NCBI GenBank assembly: GCA_022798155.1
Contig: JAAWLY010000047.1
Span: forward strand, 1 to 13,684
DNA: 13,684 bases
Reading direction: 5' to 3'
Source of the DNA: Lawsonibacter sp.
GTDB taxonomy: Bacteria; Bacillota; Clostridia; Oscillospirales; Oscillospiraceae
Under the pieces are notes generated by a model, which made no database searches, had not been told where the DNA came from, and saw nothing but the letters and a program-made list of their open reading frames with translations. Below are positions 6,694 to 11,812 of this stretch, piece after piece. The position numbers were made by a program, and so were the translations under genes. Position 1 is the stretch's first letter. Each line of letters begins with the position of its first letter.

Positions 6694-6981
6694 ATGTGTA
6701 TCGACGCGAAGAAAAAAATCTGCTCCTCCTGCGGCCTGGAGCTGGAACTGGCGGTAAAATCCTATCCGCTGGGCAGCGTTTTCCAGATGAAGCGGCTCCA
6801 TGCGGACATCTATCGCTGTCCGGCATGCAAGCGGGTGGAGCTGTTCGAGGCGGAGAGCGACATGGTCGTCTGTCCCGTCTGCGGCGTGGCCCATCCCGCC
6901 CAGGAGCGGTGTGTCAACTGCGCTCTGGACACAGCCTTCGGCGGTTGGGAAGCCCGAAAGAAGCATTTGACAAACGAGTAA
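6694..6981 (+). CDS. Small protein with four CxxC zinc-binding pairs
   Basis: A 95-residue protein with four CxxC pairs: CSSC (10-13), CPAC (42-45), CPVC (60-63) and CVNC (73-76). The spacing suggests two zinc ribbons or rubredoxin-like knuckles; the middle reads IYRCPACKRVELFE. It has no membrane segment or signal peptide. The start at 6694 is chosen because AAGGA lies 8 bases upstream; ATG 6685 would sit directly against that site. It is first in the operon, 32 bases before the transketolase N-half, and probably co-transcribed with it. I do not recognise a specific family. Zinc-ribbon proteins of this size can act as nucleic-acid or protein adaptors, but a link to the pathway is only inferred from position. 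Confidence 0.8.
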   Translation: MCIDAKKKICSSCGLELELAVKSYPLGSVFQMKRLHADIYRCPACKRVELFEAESDMVVCPVCGVAHPAQERCVNCALDTAFGGWEARKKHLTNE

Positions 6982-7013
6982 ACCTAGTACAGAATGAAAG
7001 GACTGAAAGGACA

Positions 7014-7859
7014 ATGACCTCCTTCTATTTCACCGAAAAGGATGTGGAGCGGCTGGAGCAGCAGGCTGTTCAGCTCCGGCAGGACATCCTCTCCATGATC
7101 CACGCCGCCAAGGCCGGACACCCCGGCGGCTCTCTGTCCGCCGTGGAGATGGTCACCGCCCTGTACTTCCACGTGATGAACATCAACCCCGCAAATCCCA
7201 AATGGCCCGACCGGGACCGTTTTATTCTCTCCAAGGGCCACTCCTGCCCGGTACTGTACGCCGCCCTGGCCCGCCGGGGCTACTTTGACCCGGCCCTGCT
7301 GAACACCCTGCGCCAGTACCACTCCATCCTCCAGGGCCACCCGGACATGAACAAGACTCCTGGCGTAGATATGACCGCCGGCTCCCTGGGCAACGGCCTG
7401 TCGGTGGGGGTGGGCATGGCGCTGTCCGGCAAGCTCCACCACCAGGATTACATGACCTACGTCATGCTGGGGGACGGGGAGATCCAGGAGGGCATGGTGT
7501 GGGAGGCCGCTATGGCCGCCAATCACCACGACCTGAAAAACCTGGTAGCCATTGTGGACTGCAACGGCGTGCAGATCAACGGCTGGACCAACGAGATCAT
7601 GACGGTGGAGCCCATCGCCGACAAGTGGCGTTCCTTCGGCTGGAAGGTGGTTGAGGTCAACGGCCACAACATGAAGGACGTGCTCACCGCCCTCCACACC
7701 GCCAAGACCATGCGCCACCCCACGGCAATTTTGATGCGCACGGTGAAGGGCAAGGGCGTCTCTTTCATGGAGGACGACAGCAAGTGGCACGGCGCGGCTC
7801 CCAGCGACGAGGAACTGGTCAAAGCAATTAGTGAAATTCAGGAAGGCGGTGTGGTATAA
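7014..7859 (+). CDS. Transketolase, N-terminal (thiamine-diphosphate-binding) subunit
   Basis: A 281-residue protein carrying the first domain of transketolase. Seen: AAKAGHPGGSLSAVEM (31-46) with the first-domain His, SKGHSCPVLYAAL (73-85), GHPD (108-111), TAGSLGNGLSVGVGMAL (121-137), the diphosphate/Mg2+ motif GDGEIQEG (153-160) with the downstream Asn in VDCNG (N184), and the closing KGKGVSFME (245-253). The pyrimidine-binding domain is encoded by the next gene, so this is a split transketolase, a common form in bacteria and archaea. The two chains together should move a two-carbon ketol unit between sugars or sugar analogues. ATG 7014 has AAAGGA just upstream. Its stop overlaps the next start by one base (taATG), implying coupled translation at fixed ratio. 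Confidence 0.95.
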   Translation: MTSFYFTEKDVERLEQQAVQLRQDILSMIHAAKAGHPGGSLSAVEMVTALYFHVMNINPANPKWPDRDRFILSKGHSCPVLYAALARRGYFDPALLNTLRQYHSILQGHPDMNKTPGVDMTAGSLGNGLSVGVGMALSGKLHHQDYMTYVMLGDGEIQEGMVWEAAMAANHHDLKNLVAIVDCNGVQINGWTNEIMTVEPIADKWRSFGWKVVEVNGHNMKDVLTALHTAKTMRHPTAILMRTVKGKGVSFMEDDSKWHGAAPSDEELVKAISEIQEGGVV

Positions 7860-8797
7860 TGGGAACCATTGCAACCAGAATGGCCTTCGGCCAGGAGCTG
7901 ATCGAAATCGCCAAAACCAACGAAAGCTTTGTGGTGTGTAACGCCGACACCAAGACCTGCGGGCTGGAGAAGTTCGGCAAGCTGTTCCCGGAGCGGGAGT
8001 TCTCCTTCGGCATCGCGGAGCAAAATCTGGTGGGGGCCTCCGCTGGTCTGGCCGCCTGCGGCAACAAGGTGTTTTTGGCCACCTTCGCGGTGTTCGCCTC
8101 CATGCGGGCCTGCGAGCAGGTGCGCACCTTCGTGTGCTACCCCAACCTGAACGTCACCATCATCGGCACCCACGCCGGGCTCCAGGTGGGGGGCGACGGC
8201 GCTACCCACGCCGCCATTGAGGATGTGGCCATTATGCGCGCCTTCCCCAACATGACGGTGGTTCAGCCCGCCGACGCGGTGGCCGCCCGGGCTTTGGCTC
8301 ACGCCGCCGTAGACTTCACCGGCCCGCTGTACGTCCGGCTCCACCGTAACCCGGTGGCCGATTTCTACGACCCCGAGACCTACAAATTTGAGTGGGGCAA
8401 GGCCCATACTGTGGTGGATCACGGCTCCGACATGACCATGATCGTCTCCGGCATCCTGCTGAAGAAGGCGGTGGACGCCGCCGCAGCCCTGAACGAACAG
8501 GGGATCAACGTGCGGGTGCTGGACATGGCCACCATCAAGCCCCTGGACCGGGAGGCGGTCCTCAAGGCCGCGAAGGAAACCGGCGCGATTATGACCATTG
8601 AGGACCACACCATTTTCGGTGGCCTGGGCAGCGCGGTGTCCGAGGTGGTGGCCCAGAACTGCCCCGTCCCCATGGAGATCGTGGGCATCCAGGACCGCTT
8701 CGGTGAGTCGGGCGACCCGGAGCTGATCTATCGGGACCACGGGATGGATACGGAATCCATCATCGCCAAGGCGAAAGCACTGATTGCTCGCAAATGA
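7859..8797 (+). CDS. Transketolase, C-terminal (pyrimidine-binding) subunit
   Basis: A 312-residue partner of the preceding gene. It holds the pyrimidine-binding domain, including FGIAEQNLVG with the cofactor-activating Glu (E54), GTHAGLQVGGDGATH (103-117), EDVAIMRAFPNMTVVQPAD, and then the C-terminal transketolase domain ending near residue 312. GGAAGG precedes the ATG, which shares its A with the upstream stop. The same signatures occur in 1-deoxyxylulose-5-phosphate synthase and pyruvate dehydrogenase beta chains, but the split size and the N-half fit transketolase. The natural substrate is likely not simple pentose phosphate, given the neighbours (inference). Confidence 0.95.
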   Translation: MGTIATRMAFGQELIEIAKTNESFVVCNADTKTCGLEKFGKLFPEREFSFGIAEQNLVGASAGLAACGNKVFLATFAVFASMRACEQVRTFVCYPNLNVTIIGTHAGLQVGGDGATHAAIEDVAIMRAFPNMTVVQPADAVAARALAHAAVDFTGPLYVRLHRNPVADFYDPETYKFEWGKAHTVVDHGSDMTMIVSGILLKKAVDAAAALNEQGINVRVLDMATIKPLDREAVLKAAKETGAIMTIEDHTIFGGLGSAVSEVVAQNCPVPMEIVGIQDRFGESGDPELIYRDHGMDTESIIAKAKALIARK

Positions 8798-8825
8798 GTT
8801 TTGAACTGATAAGGAAGAAAGTTGA

Positions 8826-9644
8826 ATGCGCATTGGATGCTGTACAAATATGCTCCCCCAAACAGACAGCGGCACCGGGTATGAATACGCAGGTCAGATC
8901 AAACAGGCCGGATTTGACTATGTTGAACTTCCCATTGGGCAGGTCAACGAGCTGAGCGAGACGGCTTTTGACGAAATGCGGGGCTACCTCGCGGCGCTCT
9001 CTCTTCCGGTATACGCCTGCAACAACTTTTTCCCGGCCAGCATCCAGCTGGTTGGCCCCAATGTGGATATGGAACAGGTCCGTGCCTTTTATCAGGGGGC
9101 GTTGGAGCGGGCTGAAACGCTGGGCTGCCGCTATGTGGTGCTGGGCAGCCCCTGGTCCAAAAATTGTCCGGAGGGCTTTGCCTGGCGCGCCGCCTTTGAA
9201 CAGCTGGCCCAGTGGTGCCGCGAGATTGGGGATGCAGCGCAAAAGCGGGGGATTGTGATTGCGATCGAACCAAACAACAGGCAGGAAACCAACATGATAA
9301 ACACCTTCGCAGAAGCTGTGATGCTGGCCAGGGCGGCAGACTGCCCAAGCGTGCGGTGCTTGCAGGATTATTACCACCTGAAAATGGAACGGGATACCGT
9401 AGACAGCCTGCTGGAATATGGAGAGGAGTTTTTAGTCCATTCCCATTTTGCCAGGCTGGAGGGCCGCGGCTTTCCAAAAGATTGGGCGGAGGATGCGTAT
9501 CATCCGGTTTATTTCCACGCGCTGAAACGCATTGGCTATATGGGCGGCATCAGTATGGAGGGATTCCCCCGCAGCCGGGAGAGTTTCCCGGAGGAAGCCG
9601 CATATGCCTGCCGCTTTTTAAAGCGGGCTGCAAATCAGACATAA
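8826..9644 (+). CDS. Sugar phosphate isomerase/epimerase family TIM-barrel protein (first copy)
   Basis: A 272-residue member of the xylose-isomerase-like/AP-endonuclease-2 TIM-barrel superfamily. It begins MRIGCCTNML, the usual first strand. Likely metal-binding residues sit at strand ends: Glu in IAIEPNN (E148), Asp and His in QDYYHLKM (D181, H184), His in VHSHFA (H207) and Glu in SMEGF (E245), the set used by epimerases such as D-tagatose 3-epimerase and by hydroxypyruvate isomerase. Predicted reaction: metal-dependent isomerisation or epimerisation at the carbon next to a keto group. It starts 28 bases after the transketolase C-half with AAGGAAG upstream, so it is in the same operon. Substrate not determinable from sequence. 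Confidence 0.87.
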   Translation: MRIGCCTNMLPQTDSGTGYEYAGQIKQAGFDYVELPIGQVNELSETAFDEMRGYLAALSLPVYACNNFFPASIQLVGPNVDMEQVRAFYQGALERAETLGCRYVVLGSPWSKNCPEGFAWRAAFEQLAQWCREIGDAAQKRGIVIAIEPNNRQETNMINTFAEAVMLARAADCPSVRCLQDYYHLKMERDTVDSLLEYGEEFLVHSHFARLEGRGFPKDWAEDAYHPVYFHALKRIGYMGGISMEGFPRSRESFPEEAAYACRFLKRAANQT

Positions 9645-9661
9645 AGAAAGGACGGATTATT

Positions 9662-10333
9662 ATGCCTCATGTATGTATTCTTCAAACCAGCTTTGCCAAG
9701 CGGGAGGACACCATCGCCTTTTTGAAGGAGAAGGTCCCCGGCGTCCGGGTGGAGTTCATCACCGACAGCACGTTGCTCTCCGACGTCCGGGCCAACGGCG
9801 GCCCCACTCAAAAAGTCATCGACCGGATGACCCTCTACGCCAAGGCGGCGGAAATTTCCGGCGCGGACCTGATTGTCAACTCCTGCTCCACCGTGGGCGA
9901 GGTGGCCGACATTTACGAGAAGGAAGTCAAGATCCCCGTGATGAAAATTGACCTGCCCATGGCAAAGGAGGCGGTGAACCTGGGCACCAAAATCGCCCTC
10001 ATCGCTACCCTGGAGACCACCCTGGGCCCCAGCCAGCGGCTCATTGAGAAGGTGGGCGCGGAGCAGGGTAAGAAGATGGAGTGTACCCGGTTTTTGCAGA
10101 ATCCCGCCTGGGACGCCCTCCAGGCCGGCCACCCCGAGGAGCATAACCGCATCCTGATGGAGAGCATCCGGGAGCTGGATCAGCAGGGCTACGACGCCAT
10201 CGTCATGGCTCAGGTATCCATGCGGGCGCTGCTGCCCGATTTGAAGGACGTGAAAACGCCTTTGCTGTGCAGCTTCTATTCCGGCTATGGCGCCATCGCC
10301 GACAGGCTCAATGAAATTGCCGCACGGAAATAA
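9662..10333 (+). CDS. Asp/Glu racemase family protein with a single catalytic cysteine
   Basis: A 223-residue protein of the Asp/Glu/hydantoin racemase fold. The first half-site is present: LIVNSCSTVGE with C75. The second half-site, normally LGCTxM-like, reads IVMAQVSMRALLPDL (180-194) with no cysteine (A183, S186). Two-base racemases need both cysteines, whereas single-Cys members include decarboxylases, isomerases and lyases, so plain amino-acid racemisation is doubtful. ATG 9662 follows AAAGGA with 9 bases of spacing, 17 bases after the TIM-barrel stop. Position suggests it acts on an intermediate made or used by the transketolase and isomerases (inference). A strong terminator hairpin follows directly. 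Confidence 0.8.
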   Translation: MPHVCILQTSFAKREDTIAFLKEKVPGVRVEFITDSTLLSDVRANGGPTQKVIDRMTLYAKAAEISGADLIVNSCSTVGEVADIYEKEVKIPVMKIDLPMAKEAVNLGTKIALIATLETTLGPSQRLIEKVGAEQGKKMECTRFLQNPAWDALQAGHPEEHNRILMESIRELDQQGYDAIVMAQVSMRALLPDLKDVKTPLLCSFYSGYGAIADRLNEIAARK

Positions 10334-10338
10334 ATCGG

Positions 10339-10372
10339 AACGCCGCACAAGAAAAACTTGTGCGGCGTTTTT
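10339..10372 (+). terminator. Intrinsic terminator inside the operon
   Basis: AACGCCGCACAAG (10339-10351) pairs perfectly over 13 bp with CTTGTGCGGCGTT (10357-10369) around AAAAA, and a five-T run covers 10368-10372. It lies 5 bases after the racemase-family stop. The next gene's ribosome site (GAAGGAG, 10375-10381) begins almost at once and its ATG is at 10389, leaving no room for a promoter after the hairpin. Confidence 0.9.
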
Positions 10373-10388
10373 ATGAAGGAGCATCTGT

Positions 10389-11207
10389 ATGAATCAAATT
10401 TTTTCACTGGCATATCTGACAGTTCCCGGGACTCACCCGGCCGATTTGGTGGAGCTGGCCGCCGCCTGCGGCTACGACGGGGTCAGCCCTCGCTTTATCT
10501 CCATGCGCCTGCCCGGCGAACCGGATTTCAGCCTGGAAAACGACGAAATTTATCGGAGTGTGCGTGCCGCCTTGGAACGCACCAAGCTTCCGCTGATGGA
10601 CATTGAGCTGGCCCGAATTGGGGACGGAATTGATGTGCGCTCCTACGAGAAGAATCTGGCCCGAGCTGCTGAACTGGGGGCAAAATATGTTATTTCCAGC
10701 GTCTGGACGGAAAATCGCGGCTTTGCACTGAGTCAGCTGCAAACACTGTGCGGTCTGGCGGCAAAATATCGGCTTTTGGTCAACCTGGAATTTATGTCCT
10801 TTTCCGGCGTTCGCACGCCGGCAGAGGCCAGGGACATCATCCGGCTCGCCGGACAGCCCAATCTAAAACTGATGATCGACTGCCTCCACGCCCACCGGGC
10901 CGGCGTGACCCAGGCCATGCTGGAGGCGGTTCCGCGGGAGGAGTTTGGATTCGTCCACCTCTGTGACGGTCCCGCCTGGGTTCCCCCCGTTGACCATCCG
11001 GACATGACCGGGGTCGCCCGCTCCAGACGCAGCTGCCTGGGCGAAGGCGAGATTGACGTTGCCGGATTGCTGAGGGGGGCCGGAAAAGTCCCCTACTACT
11101 CCATTGAGCTGCCCAACAGCGCCGCGATGGACACCCTGGGAAAATTTGGGCATGCCAGGCGCTGCCTGAATATTGCAAGAGTTTTTCTCAAAGAAAGCGG
11201 CCTGTAA
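10389..11207 (+). CDS. Sugar phosphate isomerase/epimerase family TIM-barrel protein (second copy)
   Basis: A second 272-residue xylose-isomerase-like TIM-barrel protein, clearly divergent from the first. It has FSLAYLTVPG at the start, GYDGVSPRFISM (28-39), and putative metal ligands Glu in VNLEFMSF (E134), Asp and His in MIDCLHAH (D164, H167), His in FVHLCDGP (H190) and Glu in YSIELPN (E240). RRSCLGEGEID (213-223) matches the typical loop before the last strands. ATG 10389 has GAAGGAG 7 bases upstream. It can only be transcribed by read-through of the terminator just before it, so it should be expressed below the upstream genes. A terminator follows at 11274-11312. Substrate unknown; two isomerases in one operon suggest sequential steps or two related substrates. 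Confidence 0.86.
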   Translation: MNQIFSLAYLTVPGTHPADLVELAAACGYDGVSPRFISMRLPGEPDFSLENDEIYRSVRAALERTKLPLMDIELARIGDGIDVRSYEKNLARAAELGAKYVISSVWTENRGFALSQLQTLCGLAAKYRLLVNLEFMSFSGVRTPAEARDIIRLAGQPNLKLMIDCLHAHRAGVTQAMLEAVPREEFGFVHLCDGPAWVPPVDHPDMTGVARSRRSCLGEGEIDVAGLLRGAGKVPYYSIELPNSAAMDTLGKFGHARRCLNIARVFLKESGL

Positions 11208-11273
11208 GGTAATTTTTCAACGCTGTAAGCGGTATTATTTGCTCCTGATCCCTATCAAATAACAATCCAGATG

Positions 11274-11312
11274 AAAGGTTCCGGCTGCGATAAGCATTCC
11301 GGAACTTTTTTT
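11274..11312 (+). terminator. Intrinsic terminator ending the transketolase operon
   Basis: AAAGGTTCCGG (11274-11284) pairs with CCGGAACTTT (11299-11308 and onward) over 11 bp including one G-T wobble, with a 14-base loop. A seven-T run (11306-11312) follows and overlaps the stem end. It is 66 bases after the last stop codon. Confidence 0.85.
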
Positions 11313-11365
11313 CCCATTCTCAATTTGCTTTTGAGCTCCTCAAGCATCAACTTTTCTGTGAGAAC

Positions 11366-11395
11366 GGTACCGCTATGCAATTTAGAAGCGGTACC
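11366..11395. repeat. Perfect 8-bp inverted repeat nested in the larger palindrome
   Basis: GGTACCGC (11366-11373) and GCGGTACC (11388-11395) are exact inverted copies with a 14-base loop. The right copy overlaps the outer left arm of the larger palindrome, so the two pairings exclude each other. Confidence 0.65.
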
Positions 11396-11544
11396 AATAA
11401 GCCTCAGCACGCATCTTTCCGGCCAAAATTGCCCTTGGCGTCGTGAAAAAATCTTGAAATACACAACGTATTCCGGGATTTTTTGCCTTGCCAACGGCAA
11501 TTTTCTCTCGTAAAGCCGCATACTTCGGCGAATGGTACAGCTTC
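11385..11544. repeat. Imperfect palindrome of about 160 bp
   Basis: Arms 11385-11462 and 11468-11544 are inverted copies about a 5-base centre (ACAAC). Paired blocks from outside in: GAAGC-GTACCA (11 of 12 bases), a weaker middle, AAAATTGCC (11425-11433 with 11496-11504), TTGGC with GCCAA, AAAAAATC (11446-11453 with 11477-11484) and AATAC with GTATT. Open reading frames across this zone, on either strand, simply follow the palindrome and lack ribosome sites. It could be a miniature mobile element (MITE-like), a decayed inverted duplication, or an RNA that folds into one long hairpin. The section 11313-11720 otherwise shows no convincing gene. Confidence 0.65.
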
Positions 11545-11721
11545 TTACATACGACTGAACCAGGGGGCCGGAAGCGGACAGCGCCCCGGTTGGAGAGCAC
11601 CCAGAACCAGAGGTCTCGACCGGCCCGTCAGGTCATTGCTTACAGGTGAACCGCTTCGCTTCCCTTTTCATCAATTTGTGGCAGCGTGACAAAAAACTAG
11701 GCATTTGAATTTTCCTGTCTA

Positions 11722-11750
11722 TTGAACCCTCCGGCCGAATTAGATAAAAT
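11722..11750 (+). promoter_or_regulatory. Promoter of the secreted repeat protein gene
   Basis: TTGAAC (11722-11727), 17-base spacer, TAAAAT (11745-11750). The start codon is about 60 bases downstream, leaving a leader of roughly 55 bases. Confidence 0.7.
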
Positions 11751-11765
11751 CAACTCAAACAAACG

Positions 11766-11788
11766 CTTAACGGCGCACCGCCGTTGAG
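11766..11788 (+). promoter_or_regulatory. Leader stem-loop upstream of the secreted protein gene
   Basis: AACGGCG (11769-11775) pairs exactly with CGCCGTT (11779-11785) around CAC, extendable to 10 bp with CTT/GAG. It sits between the predicted transcript start and the ribosome site at 11798-11804. No T run follows, so it is not a terminator; an mRNA-stability or translation role is possible. Confidence 0.5.
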
Positions 11789-11812
11789 TAACTTAAAAGA
11801 GGAGTGATTTGT

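Noticed and set aside
11255..11600. Short leftward frames across the palindrome, one reading KLYHSPKYAALREKIAVGK
   Set aside because: They follow the inverted repeat, have no ribosome site, match no family I recognise and are mutually overlapping. A decayed gene cannot be excluded.
11565..11640. tRNA-like stretch (GGTTGGAGAGCACC resembles a D-arm)
   Set aside because: No matching acceptor stem, no T-loop GTTCGA, and no consistent anticodon arm on either strand. At most a relic.
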